This document shows, in pieces, positions 7,825-17,046 of a DNA stretch of 64,000 nucleotides. The notes beneath the pieces are model-generated. The model saw only the letters and a program-made list of their open reading frames with translations, was not told where the DNA came from and searched no databases. The DNA is taken from positions 3,782,001 through 3,846,000 of the forward strand of contig OZ252150.1 in NCBI GenBank assembly GCA_965248775.1, read 5' to 3'. A program made the translations under genes and the position numbers. Position 1 is the first letter of the stretch, and each line of letters starts with the position of its first letter. Origin of the DNA: JBHHUI01 sp965248775. GTDB lineage: Bacteria > Chloroflexota > Anaerolineae > Anaerolineales > JBHHUI01.

Positions 7825-9900
7825 ATGAAAAAAGTCTTCTGGTTAGTGACGCTCATGGTTATGGTTTTCACAGCTTGCCAGCGCAGCCCGGCGGAGACAG
7901 CTGCGCCCGCAGCGACGGCTGCGGAAGCTGCAGCGCCAACTGAAGCGCCGCCCACAGAGAGCGCCGCTGCGCCGGTTTCGCACGCATTCGAGACAGGCTC
8001 GGCCGCCCTTGAGATCGAGGTGCCGCTGGACGGTCGCTTGGCCCAGCCGATCGAGATCGAGACCGAGCACGGCGTGCGCTTTAGCGCCGAGGCCGGTACG
8101 CTGCTACGCACCTTACGCGGCATGTTTGTCACGGGGCCGATCACAATTGGCATCGACGATGCTGGCGGCTTTGGCGCACCACCGGACGACATCGTGGTGG
8201 ACGGTGTCGTGCGCGTATACGTGTTGGTGCAAACGGCGAGTGGACCGGAACTATTAAACGTGCGCTTTGAACCGGCCGGCCAACTCCAACTCCCCCAGAG
8301 TGTAGATGACACAGGTGAGTGGGCGACGTATATTCCGGCGGAGCGCGGGGGCGGGTACCTGCAGGGGCCGCTCCCGGAAACAGCTGCTGTCGCCACGAGC
8401 GGTGTGTTGGCAGCTCCAGCTAATTCGAATGTACACCCGCAACAAGTTATGACAATTAAAGGTGGAAATGTCGGCATAAACTCCGACTTCGGAGATACCC
8501 GCATCCTTCACATCCGCAAGCTATTACCCGACGAGAGAAGGGAAGAAGTACGAGATCTGATTGATTTGATTGTTGGCGGTGGGGGAGGATATCCTTCGTT
8601 TGAAGATCTCCTCAATCTGGTGAGCAGAGAGGTTCAGGCGGTGAATCACGGATTTAACCCCGGGCCGAACGGCCAATTTACGGCAACTATCAGAATATAC
8701 GATCCTCCCGAAGAGGAAAAGATCGCAGGAATCTTCCCGGATGGCTGGGAACTCTTCGATGGCGAAGAAGAGTTCCCCGAGGGCGGTGAGATCTTTATCA
8801 GAAAAGTCAGCCCGGAGCCCGCACATGCCATCACGTTCGACTCTAATCTGCAGTTTTGGGATGTCGATACTCTGGAGAAATTGTGGGAAATGCCATTGGG
8901 TTACCAGATAACGCGGAACCCAATCATGTCATCAAACGAAAAAAGCGTTTTCCTCGCAACAGATGATGGAAAGATTCTTTCGGTTCGGACGGAATCAGAG
9001 GACGACGAGCTTTTGGCCTACGTTACAGGGGACCCTCGCCCACCTTATATCTTGCCTGGAAATTTTGAAGGAATAGACGCACCTCCCACATTTGATGAGT
9101 GTTTGAAAGGCATTGAACCTGTCGATGGAATCGAACTCAAATGTGCCATTATAGGAGTAGATGGATTGCTCAACATCCTGCTGGACCCGATTGGGGAGGG
9201 TTTGCTTGCCACAACGAAGAAGGGTGAGGTTATCGCAATTGACCCCGATACACTGGAGCAGGAGTTGATCGCTGACGGCTTTCCCGTGGACAACTTTGTC
9301 GTTGCGCAGCACGGCGGGTATCTCCTCGGCAGCACGGGCAACGAAATCGTACAGGTTAATTTGCTGACGAGACGCCCTAGTTCCTTACTCTTGGTGCCCG
9401 ACGCACAAATTGTGATCCTGGGCGGCATCTCGAATAGGAGCGACCGGGTCGCCGCGGCATACACTGGTGGTATATACGGAGACGAGTCTGAAGGCGCGAA
9501 TGGGATCATCGATCTCACCTCGGACAAGGTAATTCACAAGTTTGAGACATCCGGCCAGGTCACTGCCTTTAATTGGACGACGGATGATAGGTATCTTGTA
9601 GTCGCTATTCCGGACAGGGTCGTCGTCATCGATCCCCAGCTGCTAAAAGTACTGGATAGTATTGCCTCAATGCAACCAAGAGAGATGCTGATCATTGCTG
9701 AGGACGTGGAAGGCGAAGCGCTTGCCACTCTGGTCTATACTGGTGGGAACAGCATCCATAGAGTCGATATAACTGAGGCTGGTGAATCTCACAGAAGTTT
9801 CGACAGCGGCCTGGCCTTCTACCTTCAGCATAACTGTATCCTTCACGTATACAGCGTGCGGCTCGGGCGACTATGCTGTGCCGTTCGGCTTTTCCATTGA
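7825..9900 (+). CDS. Lipoprotein with propeller-like repeats; C-terminus probably frameshifted
   Basis: Start ATG 7825 has GGAGA eight bases upstream and gives a lipoprotein signal (MKKVFWLVTLMVMVFTAC, lipobox Cys at residue 18) followed by an Ala/Pro/Glu-rich linker. The next ~150 residues are a beta-rich domain. From about residue 330 the chain shows WD40/PQQ-like strands (AITFDSNLQFWDVDTLEKLW; VIDLTS and VVVIDPQLLKVLD units), suggesting a beta-propeller on the outer face of the membrane. The last ~40 residues of this frame look unnatural. The +1 frame from about 9782 reads a natural, Gly/Asn-rich end (VPFGFSIDADNIITM, LNGSINATIYVNA) to a TGA at 10031, and after it a plausible tail to TAA 10111. 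A one-base deletion near 9.78-9.83 kb plus one nonsense codon would explain this. Function unknown. Confidence 0.6.
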   Translation: MKKVFWLVTLMVMVFTACQRSPAETAAPAATAAEAAAPTEAPPTESAAAPVSHAFETGSAALEIEVPLDGRLAQPIEIETEHGVRFSAEAGTLLRTLRGMFVTGPITIGIDDAGGFGAPPDDIVVDGVVRVYVLVQTASGPELLNVRFEPAGQLQLPQSVDDTGEWATYIPAERGGGYLQGPLPETAAVATSGVLAAPANSNVHPQQVMTIKGGNVGINSDFGDTRILHIRKLLPDERREEVRDLIDLIVGGGGGYPSFEDLLNLVSREVQAVNHGFNPGPNGQFTATIRIYDPPEEEKIAGIFPDGWELFDGEEEFPEGGEIFIRKVSPEPAHAITFDSNLQFWDVDTLEKLWEMPLGYQITRNPIMSSNEKSVFLATDDGKILSVRTESEDDELLAYVTGDPRPPYILPGNFEGIDAPPTFDECLKGIEPVDGIELKCAIIGVDGLLNILLDPIGEGLLATTKKGEVIAIDPDTLEQELIADGFPVDNFVVAQHGGYLLGSTGNEIVQVNLLTRRPSSLLLVPDAQIVILGGISNRSDRVAAAYTGGIYGDESEGANGIIDLTSDKVIHKFETSGQVTAFNWTTDDRYLVVAIPDRVVVIDPQLLKVLDSIASMQPREMLIIAEDVEGEALATLVYTGGNSIHRVDITEAGESHRSFDSGLAFYLQHNCILHVYSVRLGRLCCAVRLFH

Positions 9901-10222
9901 TGCCGACAACATCATCACAATGACCTCTACGGAGCTCGGTACTCTTCGTGGGCCATTTGACCCCGTCACAGGTCTATTTAACGCTACAGGCCTCAACGGG
10001 TCGATTAATGCGACTATATATGTAAATGCTTGAGGTGGGATCGGCATGCAGGGAACTGCAATTTCAGAAGAAATTGGGGGCTGCAAACCCACATACAACG
10101 TTATCGGTTAATCCGATTGGTGACGGCCTTTATACCGGAAAGTACGGCGCGCACGCACTCCGGGTTCGCCTCTCTCGAGCCTTAAACCATCATGTTGAAA
10201 GTACCCTACTCTGAAGGGTGAA

Positions 10223-11010
10223 CTACCCATTCGGTAACAGCAAACCATCTCCGGGTTGAATCAAATCGCGGTTCTTGATGTTGTTCGCCTTGACGAGTGC
10301 GTCGACTCTTGTGCCGATGAACTTGGCGATCTTGCTCAGGTTGTTCCGGGCTTAATAGTGTAGACACTCGCGCTGGAGGTTGCGGTTGTTGTGGTCGGAC
10401 TTGCTACACCCGCGCTGGCCGTCGTCGCGGCCGCCGGCAGGAAAAAGCTCGCGCTCGTCGCGCTCCCACTCGCGGGCGTGTTTGTCACTGTGAAGCTCCC
10501 GGCGCCAATGTGCTGCAAGTCGAGTATGTTGCCGCTCACGCCGGCCAGGGCCATGCTCGCGCCAACGCCTCCCGCGGACAGCGTTTGCAGCCGGCTGACG
10601 GAGATGAGGGCGAGCTGCGCACCGCCAAGCGAGTAGAACTGTAGCTCCTGCTCGCCGGGCATCAGGTAGACAATGATGGGCGTGGCGCGCCCATTCAGGC
10701 GTGTACCGACCTCAGACTCGCAGGCATCCCCACGCGCGTCGCCATATGTATTCTTCTGGTCAGGGTTATACGTAAACGGACAATTGTCGACGTCGTCTGC
10801 AATCGCGTCGAAATCCTTACCCATATTCGGTTCGCAATGGTCGCCAATGCCGTCGTTGTCGATGTCGGACTGCGTAGGGTTCGGAACGTACAAACAATTA
10901 TCTGAGCTGTCCTCGATTCCATCGCCGTCTGAATCAAGGGTCAGCGCGTGTGCGCGGCCGATAGGTAATAGCACCAACAAGGCTGTTAGACAAACAAAGG
11001 TCCGATCCAT
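10223..11010 (-). CDS. Secreted TSP3 calcium-binding protein with LysM tail, split by a one-base frameshift
   Basis: A signal peptide (MDRTFVCLTALLVLLPIGRAHA) is followed by thrombospondin type-3 repeats, DSDGDGIEDSSDNC and DIDNDGIGDHC, which bind Ca2+. Then comes a beta-domain and a Ser/Thr/Ala-rich linker. The first frame ends at 10336 with YTIKPGTT-stop. One base further the sequence continues as a typical LysM motif (LSKIAKFIGTRVDALVKANN, then LIQPGD) to TAG at 10223-10225. Adding one base at ACAACC(C)TGAGC restores a 262-residue protein ending in a peptidoglycan-binding LysM. Start ATG 11010 is preferred over 11016 because GAGGAG then has a normal seven-base spacing. The gene is divergent from pstS. 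Confidence 0.75.
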
Positions 11011-11149
11011 TTTCATTCTCCTCTGTACAGATTCTAGCGAATAATTCGATCGTCGCCTGCGATGTTTCGGTAGGAGTTGACGTAGACATGTCGCTAATCT
11101 CGGGTAGAATCACGACGAGTTTGCAAACACATCCATCGAGGCCGCTGCA

Positions 11150-12040
11150 TTGAACTTGGACCGAATCAGCTACATATTACTCATTTGTGGCTTATTCGTT
11201 TCAGGATGTACAACTCGATCGGGATTGCCTTCACCACAGCAGGCGCAAAGCGGCACCACAACGATAATCGAAAATAAAGGTTCGGACACGCTCGTCAATC
11301 TCGCGCTTGCCTGGGCCGAACGCTATTTAGGCGAACACGGCGAGGTGCGCATCTCGGTGACGGGCGGCGGATCGGGCACAGGTATCGCGGCGATGATCAA
11401 CGGCACCGTAGACATCGCCAACGCCTCGCGCGCCATGAAACCGGAGGAGATCGCCCGGGCCGAAGCGAACGGAATTTCACCCGTCGAAATTGTCGTCGCA
11501 CGCGACGCGATCGCCATTGTCGCGCATCCTTCAAATCCAGTCGATCAACTGACACTCGCCCAAATATCCGATATTTACACAGGCAAGCTTGTTAACTGGC
11601 AGCAAGTGGGTGGCGTAGACCGGCCGATCGTGCCGCTGTCACGCGAATCCAATTCGGGCACATATGTGTACATGCTCGAAAACGTGATCCGCCTGGGCGA
11701 AAAGGAGAGCGAGCTGCTCTTTTCGCCGGACACTCTATTAATGGCCTCCTCCGAAGGCATTAGCACCGAGGTGCGCCAGAACCCGAACGCGTTTGGATAC
11801 GACGGTCTCGGCTACGTGACACCCGATCAAAAAGTAATCGCCGTGGCGCGGGACGAGAGCGGTCCGTTTGTGCTGCCCTCAGTGGATACAGTGAACGATG
11901 GCTCCTATCCGATCTCCCGCCCGTTGTTCATGTATACGGCTGGCGAGCCGCAGGGCGCCATCAAAGCCTATCTCGACTGGGTGCTAAGCGAGGGACAGGC
12001 AGCCGTGCTGGAACTGGGCTTTGTGCCAATCCATGAGTAA
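11150..12040 (+). CDS. pstS: Phosphate ABC transporter substrate-binding lipoprotein
   Basis: PstS captures phosphate outside the membrane and delivers it to PstCA. The 296-residue protein starts at TTG 11150, with GAGG eight bases upstream, and has a lipobox (LLICGLFVSGC). The PBP-like domain shows GSDTLVNLALAWAERY, the phosphate-binding loop VTGGGSGTGIAAMINGTVDIANASR, and SRESNSGTYVYMLENV. It is the first gene of a pst operon and has a 17-bp gap to pstC. The length is typical. I could not identify a Pho-box equivalent upstream. Confidence 0.93.
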   Translation: MNLDRISYILLICGLFVSGCTTRSGLPSPQQAQSGTTTIIENKGSDTLVNLALAWAERYLGEHGEVRISVTGGGSGTGIAAMINGTVDIANASRAMKPEEIARAEANGISPVEIVVARDAIAIVAHPSNPVDQLTLAQISDIYTGKLVNWQQVGGVDRPIVPLSRESNSGTYVYMLENVIRLGEKESELLFSPDTLLMASSEGISTEVRQNPNAFGYDGLGYVTPDQKVIAVARDESGPFVLPSVDTVNDGSYPISRPLFMYTAGEPQGAIKAYLDWVLSEGQAAVLELGFVPIHE

Positions 12041-12057
12041 ACGCGGGGCTTTATAGC

Positions 12058-12945
12058 ATGTCTGTGCGCAAGTGGTTAGAGTTTTTCATCGAGTCCGGCA
12101 TACGCGTGCTGGGCTTTTCAAGCATCGGCATTGTCGCGCTAATTTTCATGTTCCTGCTCCGCGAAGGGCTGCCAGTTTTGGTAGAAGTGCCTGTCGGCAA
12201 TCTGTTCGGTGTAGGCTGGTATCCCACTTTCGACCAGTTCGGCATCGTGCCGCTATTACTCGGTTCGCTGTTGGTCACGATTGTTGCCATTCTGATCGCA
12301 CTGCCGCTCGGCGTTGCGACGGCGGTTTATGTGCGTGAAGTCGCCCCGAACTGGGCGCGCGAAATCTTGAAACCCATGATCGAAGTGCTGGCCGGCATCC
12401 CATCTGTCGTGCTGGGATTCTTTGGCATAACGCTGTTAGCGCCGCTCGTGCGCGAAACGCTTGGCGCGCCCACCGGGCTTACAGCGTTCACGGGTGCACT
12501 CATCCTGGCTTACATGGCGTTGCCCACCATTATCAGTGTTGCCGAGGACGCGCTTGACGCGGTTCCCAAGAGTTACCGAGATGCCGGGCTGGCACTTGGT
12601 GCCACCCAGTGGCAGACGATCTGGCGCGTGGTCGTGCCGGCAGCCCGCTCGGGCATTGTGACGGCCGTCATGCTGGGTATCGGGCGCGCCATTGGCGAGA
12701 CCATGGCGGTGATGATGGTCACCGGCAATGCTGCCCGGCTGCCGCTCACGCTGGACTCGCTCTTCCGACCGGCGCGCACAATGACAGCCACCATCGCGGC
12801 CGAGATGGGCGAGGTCGCTCAGGGCAGCGTCCACTACCACGCCCTTTTCGGAATTGCCATTATTTTGTTTCTGCTCACATTCGCCATCAACCTAGCGGCG
12901 GCCCCGACGATTTTCAAGAAGCGCCGCCGGGGAGGCTTGCGCTAA
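12058..12945 (+). CDS. pstC: Phosphate ABC transporter permease PstC
   Basis: This 295-residue inner-membrane protein has six hydrophobic segments. The binding-protein-dependent transport motif (EAA loop) is at about residues 165-200 (VPKSYRDAGLALGATQWQTI). With PstA it forms the phosphate channel. Its TAA stop overlaps the pstA start by one base (12943-12947), which indicates translational coupling. Confidence 0.93.
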   Translation: MSVRKWLEFFIESGIRVLGFSSIGIVALIFMFLLREGLPVLVEVPVGNLFGVGWYPTFDQFGIVPLLLGSLLVTIVAILIALPLGVATAVYVREVAPNWAREILKPMIEVLAGIPSVVLGFFGITLLAPLVRETLGAPTGLTAFTGALILAYMALPTIISVAEDALDAVPKSYRDAGLALGATQWQTIWRVVVPAARSGIVTAVMLGIGRAIGETMAVMMVTGNAARLPLTLDSLFRPARTMTATIAAEMGEVAQGSVHYHALFGIAIILFLLTFAINLAAAPTIFKKRRRGGLR

Positions 12946-13790
12946 TGGAGCGCGAAAAGGTACAACGCGTCGGCTTTGTGCTGCTGGGCCTGCTGGCGCT
13001 TGTGGTGGTGCTCCCGATCCTATTCGTCGTCGGCACGATCGTCGTAAAGGGAATTAGCGCAATCAACGTGGAATTCCTGCTCGCATTGCCGCGTGACGGC
13101 ATGAAAGCCGGGGGCATCTTTCCGGCCATTGTCGGCACGATATTGCTCACGCTGGGCACGGCTGCGGTGGCGATCCCGGTTGGTGTGGGCGGGGCGGTCT
13201 ATCTGGCCGAGTATGCACGCGACACGCGCCTGACGCGCGCCATTCGCCTGGCGATCATCAACCTGGCCGGGATTCCGTCGGTGGTGTACGGGCTGTTCGG
13301 GCTGGGATTGTTTGTGCTTTTTCTCAAGTTTGGCACATCGATTCTGGCGGGGTCGCTGACGCTGGCAATCATGACCCTCCCGATCATCATCAGCACCTCC
13401 GAAGAAGCATTGCGCACAGTGCCGTCTGAGTTCCGCACTGTGAATGCCAGCCTGGGCGGCACGCGCTGGCAGGGCATTCGCAATGTTGTACTGCCGCAGG
13501 CATTGCCCGGCATGATCACGGGCGTGATCCTGGGGTTGTTGCGGGCGGCGGGCGAGACCGCGCCCATCCTGTTTACAGTGGCAGCATTCTACTTGCCGCG
13601 CCTGCCCGAGTCTGTGTTCGATCAGACAATGGCATTGCCTTACCATCTGTTCGTGATCAGCACACAAGTGCCGGGCATGCCGCTGGAAATCCAGTTTGGA
13701 ACCGCGCTCGTGCTTCTCACGCTTGTGCTCTCGATGAATGTACTCGCCTCGATCATGCGCAGCTATTTTCGCAGGCGCAGACAATGGTAG
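12945..13790 (+). CDS. pstA: Phosphate ABC transporter permease PstA
   Basis: Start ATG 12945 gives MEREKVQRVGFVLLGLL, a 281-residue permease. The EAA loop is VPSEFRTVNASLGGTRWQGI, followed by LPGMITGVILGLLRAAGETAPI, the usual PstA ending region. It has six predicted TM helices. Its stop overlaps the first pstB start by seven bases. The open frame extends upstream to 12609, but that part lies over pstC and is not real. Confidence 0.92.
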   Translation: MEREKVQRVGFVLLGLLALVVVLPILFVVGTIVVKGISAINVEFLLALPRDGMKAGGIFPAIVGTILLTLGTAAVAIPVGVGGAVYLAEYARDTRLTRAIRLAIINLAGIPSVVYGLFGLGLFVLFLKFGTSILAGSLTLAIMTLPIIISTSEEALRTVPSEFRTVNASLGGTRWQGIRNVVLPQALPGMITGVILGLLRAAGETAPILFTVAAFYLPRLPESVFDQTMALPYHLFVISTQVPGMPLEIQFGTALVLLTLVLSMNVLASIMRSYFRRRRQW

Positions 13791-14551
13791 CTGCCGCCCG
13801 GATTAAGATCGCAGTTGACGACGTCAGCTATTCCTACGAAAGGAAAGCGGCGTTAAGCAACATTACATTCGACATTGAGGCCAACGCCATCACCGTGTTG
13901 TTCGGACCGGCCGGCAGCGGCAAATCCACCATGTTGCGGCTCATAAACCGCCTTAACGATCTCGTCGAAGACACACAATTGTCCGGCACGATCTCTATGG
14001 ACGGCGAAGACGTCTACGCGCCCGGCATGGACGTGGCCGCACTGCGCCGGCGGGTGGGCATGGTCTTTGCGCTGCCGCTGCCGCTGCCGGGGACGATCCG
14101 GGAGAACGTCCTGTATGGCCCGCGCTTGACGGGCAGCCGCGACCGCATGCAGTTGGAAGAGACACTCGCACGCAGCTTGCGGCAGGCCGCGTTGTGGGAT
14201 GAAGTCAAAGACCGCTTGGAGCAGCCCGCCAACGCGCTTTCCGGCGGCCAGCAGCAACGTCTGTGCATTGCGCGTAGCCTGGCACTCGAGCCCGAAGTGC
14301 TCTTGCTCGACGAACCGACCTCCGGGCTGGACCCGATCTCTACCGGCAAAGTGGAGACTTCGCTCGCCGAGTTGAAGGAAAACTACACGGTGGTTATTGT
14401 GCCGCACAGCATCCAGCAGGCCGCGCGCGTTGCGGACCACGCCGCGTTCTTACTGATGGGCGACCTGGTCGAATTCCGTCCCGGCGGCGAGATCTTCGTC
14501 AATCCGACAGACCAGCGTACACACGATTACGTCACGGGCCGTTTCGGGTAG
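13784..14551 (+). CDS. pstB: Phosphate ABC transporter ATPase, first copy, with altered Q-loop
   Basis: This 255-residue ATPase has Walker A GPAGSGKST (about 41-49), signature LSGGQQQR, Walker B EVLLLDEPTSGLDP and the switch His in VPHSIQQAAR. The Q-loop is abnormal: most PstB proteins read VGMVFQ-x-P-x-PFP, whereas here it reads VGMVFALPLPLPG, so the conserved Gln is Ala. The Q-loop normally couples ATP binding to the permease and positions the catalytic water. The downstream paralogue keeps its Q-loop but has an altered signature, so the two may act as an asymmetric pair. Confidence 0.9.
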   Translation: MVAAARIKIAVDDVSYSYERKAALSNITFDIEANAITVLFGPAGSGKSTMLRLINRLNDLVEDTQLSGTISMDGEDVYAPGMDVAALRRRVGMVFALPLPLPGTIRENVLYGPRLTGSRDRMQLEETLARSLRQAALWDEVKDRLEQPANALSGGQQQRLCIARSLALEPEVLLLDEPTSGLDPISTGKVETSLAELKENYTVVIVPHSIQQAARVADHAAFLLMGDLVEFRPGGEIFVNPTDQRTHDYVTGRFG

Positions 14552-14582
14552 AGTCTGGCGCATGCATAGTTCCCATGAGAAA

Positions 14583-14680
14583 ACCACAGAGACACGGAGT
14601 TCACGCAGTGGAGTGAGGCACTGCACTCTGCAAAGTATTTTGGCGGACAACACAGAACTAATTCTCTGTATCTCTGTGGT
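14583..14680. repeat. Palindromic 'accacagagacac' repeat between the two pstB genes
   Basis: The left arm ACCACAGAGACACGGAG (14583-14599) and right arm CTCTGTATCTCTGTGGT (14664-14680) are inverted copies with two mismatches, around a 64-base non-coding centre. The wording is like a dispersed repeat I recall from environmental bacterial genomes. It may have separated two originally adjacent pstB genes. Confidence 0.6.
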
Positions 14681-14706
14681 GAATATGGCCTTTTTTCAGT
14701 CGAGTC

Positions 14707-15459
14707 ATGCATAAGCTCGATATACAGCAGCTCAACTTCTTCTACGGCGATAACCAGGCGCTGTCCGATATTTCGATCAGCGTGCCCGATCGCAATATCA
14801 CGGCGCTCATCGGCCCTTCCGGCTGCGGTAAGTCCACTTTCCTGCGCTGTCTGAATCGCATGAACGACACCATCGCGGGAACGCGCATGGCTGGACGTGT
14901 GCTCCTGGATGGGGACGACATTTATGCCACCGCGACAGACGTGGTCGATCTGCGGCAGCGCGTGGGCATGGTCTTCCAACGTCCCAATCCGTTCCCGCAG
15001 AGCATATTCGACAATGTAGCCTTCGGCCCCCGTGTGCTCGGACTGGCGCGCGGCGCGGAACTTCACGCCGTAGTCGAACGGAGTCTGCGCGGCGCCGCAC
15101 TTTGGGAAGATATGAAAGACAACTTGCGCGAGGATGCGTTGAGCCTTTCGCTGGGCGAGCAACAGCGCCTATGCATCGCGCGCGCCATTGCGGTCGAGCC
15201 GGAAGTCATACTGATGGACGAACCGTGCTCGGCGCTCGATCCCATGGCGACCTTGGAAGTAGAAGGACTGATGCGTCAGCTGCGCGAGGACTACTGCATT
15301 GTCATCGTGACGCACAACATGCAGCAGGCGGCGCGGGTATCAGACTGGACCGGTTTCTTCTGGCTGGGCGAGCTAGTCGAATTCGGTGCCACTGAAACGA
15401 TCTTCACCAACCCGAGCCAGCCGCTGACCGAGCAATACATTTCGGGCCGTGCTGGATAG
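14707..15459 (+). CDS. pstB: Phosphate ABC transporter ATPase, second copy, with altered signature
   Basis: This 250-residue PstB has Walker A GPSGCGKST, a canonical Q-loop (VGMVFQRPNPFP), Walker B EVILMDEPCSALDP and the switch motif VTHNMQQAARVSD. Its ABC signature reads LSLGEQQR instead of LSGGQQQR; Ser and the second Gly are kept. It is only moderately similar to the first copy, so this is an old duplication, not a recent one. No phoU follows; the operon ends here with convergent genes beyond. Confidence 0.9.
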   Translation: MHKLDIQQLNFFYGDNQALSDISISVPDRNITALIGPSGCGKSTFLRCLNRMNDTIAGTRMAGRVLLDGDDIYATATDVVDLRQRVGMVFQRPNPFPQSIFDNVAFGPRVLGLARGAELHAVVERSLRGAALWEDMKDNLREDALSLSLGEQQRLCIARAIAVEPEVILMDEPCSALDPMATLEVEGLMRQLREDYCIVIVTHNMQQAARVSDWTGFFWLGELVEFGATETIFTNPSQPLTEQYISGRAG

Positions 15460-15543
15460 CGCACTGTTGCTTTGGGTCGTCAGTGCATCAATTCGAACAT
15501 TCGTAGAATAGATTTACCATTGCAATGCCCTACAAAACAATAA

Positions 15544-15771
15544 TTAACCTGCGAGGAATGAAAACAAATTAGATATACCCACAGCACCAATATACAAGGG
15601 TATTAGGGGTACGATTACCGCGATAATCGTTAAGATGATTCGGGTCGCCTTTGATATATCTTGGATTTTCCATGCGATAAATAAACTAGCAGGGGGAAAA
15701 ACAATTAACGCCACAAAAAAGGATTTATAAGAGTAACCGTGCTTTTTTATAAAATCTGAAACTTTACTCAT
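15544..15771 (-). CDS. Small two-helix membrane protein, unknown
   Basis: This 75-residue protein has a charged N-terminus (MSKVSDFIKKHGYSYKS) and two hydrophobic segments (about 18-34 and 44-66). It is the last gene of the minus-strand cluster, 22 bp after the MFS gene, and is more AT-rich than most of the window. I do not recognise the family. Confidence 0.55.
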   Translation of the reverse strand: MSKVSDFIKKHGYSYKSFFVALIVFPPASLFIAWKIQDISKATRIILTIIAVIVPLIPLYIGAVGISNLFSFLAG

Positions 15772-15793
15772 AATTTTCTCCGCTTGACCTGCA

Positions 15794-16972
15794 TCAGGAA
15801 GTTATAGGTTTAGCAGATTTCTTAAACGCTGAACCGAACAAGGCCACGGCCAAGAGCAACGCCAACCCGCCAGCTAGGCCATAAACGCCAGCCAAGCCTA
15901 TTTGTTGGACAATAGGTTGGGCAATGATGGGTGAGAAGAACTGCCCTAGAAATATGAACGTTGCTAGTCCCCCAATGGCACGACCGCGCACCTTGGCCGG
16001 AATGATCGAAACCAACCAAACGTTCATATTCGGCATCAGAAGCCCCAAGCCTACCCCGGCAATCAACAGCCCTAAGAGCACAATGCTAAAGTTGGCTGAT
16101 ATCGCCAGTGTGACGTAACCAAGGCCCATTGTCAGAAATACCAGGCTGGAAATGCGCTCAAAAGAAAACCGGGCTTTAATTTTTTGATATTGCAACGAGA
16201 CAATAGCCGCAACCAGCGCCATTAGCGCCAACGCCAGGCCAACCTGACTGTTGCTGACTCCGGCTGCCGTGAGATAAAAGGGCAATTGCACCGGAACCAA
16301 GAAAAAGACCACCATGCCGGCAAAGGCAATAGCATAGATCAAGGCGATGTTTTTCAAGGAGAGGGCGATCTTCTCGGCCGAGACGCTCTGCTGATTTGAA
16401 CTCGGTTGAAGGTCCGGCTCGTCAATAGCGAAAAGAACACCGGGCAAGATGACAAAGGCAAATAGGTAGATTAAAAAAGGATACTGCCAACCGACATCGG
16501 CCAAATAACCTCCAGCTAGTAGAAAAATCACCCCACCAAAGCCCATAAAACCGGCCTGATAGCCCATAAATTTATTGAGCTTATCTCCGCTAAAATAATC
16601 GGCGATTAAGGTGGTGAAGCCACTCATTACGCCGGCCACCGCCAACCCCAACAATGCTCTACTGATCAAAATACTAAACAGCGAGCCCAACACAAAGCCT
16701 GCTGTCCCGGCAAAGCCATACAAAATTAGCGCCGCGATTATGACAGGTTTGCGTCCCCAGCGGTCCAAGAGGACACCGGAAAATGGGGCGCCGATGGCAA
16801 TCAACAGGGCGGGAATGGTTAAGAGCAGCCTGACGAGAAAATCGGCGTTGGGTACGTCTTGAAAAAAAAGGCTCATTTCCGGCAGGGCCGGAGCAATGGT
16901 GGCCCCGGCCATCACGGTCATAGTACTTCCCAACAGAATGGTCAGATTGCGAATTGGGATTTTGTTTAGCAT
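15794..16972 (-). CDS. MFS transporter, drug/proton antiporter type
   Basis: This 392-residue protein has 12 hydrophobic segments. Motif A between TM2 and TM3 reads GVLLDRWGRKPV, and a motif-C-like GFMGFGGVIFLLAGG is near residues 140-155. This is the layout of the DHA1 drug-efflux group. It would export a small molecule from the cytoplasm using the proton gradient. Its place in a MarR-linked redox cluster suggests export of a toxic aromatic or quinone; the substrate is inferred only. Confidence 0.82.
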   Translation of the reverse strand: MLNKIPIRNLTILLGSTMTVMAGATIAPALPEMSLFFQDVPNADFLVRLLLTIPALLIAIGAPFSGVLLDRWGRKPVIIAALILYGFAGTAGFVLGSLFSILISRALLGLAVAGVMSGFTTLIADYFSGDKLNKFMGYQAGFMGFGGVIFLLAGGYLADVGWQYPFLIYLFAFVILPGVLFAIDEPDLQPSSNQQSVSAEKIALSLKNIALIYAIAFAGMVVFFLVPVQLPFYLTAAGVSNSQVGLALALMALVAAIVSLQYQKIKARFSFERISSLVFLTMGLGYVTLAISANFSIVLLGLLIAGVGLGLLMPNMNVWLVSIIPAKVRGRAIGGLATFIFLGQFFSPIIAQPIVQQIGLAGVYGLAGGLALLLAVALFGSAFKKSAKPITS

Positions 16973-17046
16973 GGTTTCACTCCAATTTCGACCACGATTG
17001 GAAACCTTTCAAACAATGGGTTTCGACAAGTCAAACAAAGTGCGGG

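Noticed and set aside
12609..12944. Upstream extension of the pstA frame.
   Set aside because: It overlaps pstC in another frame and reads as low-complexity His/Gly/Arg text; pstA starts at 12945 with the usual coupling.
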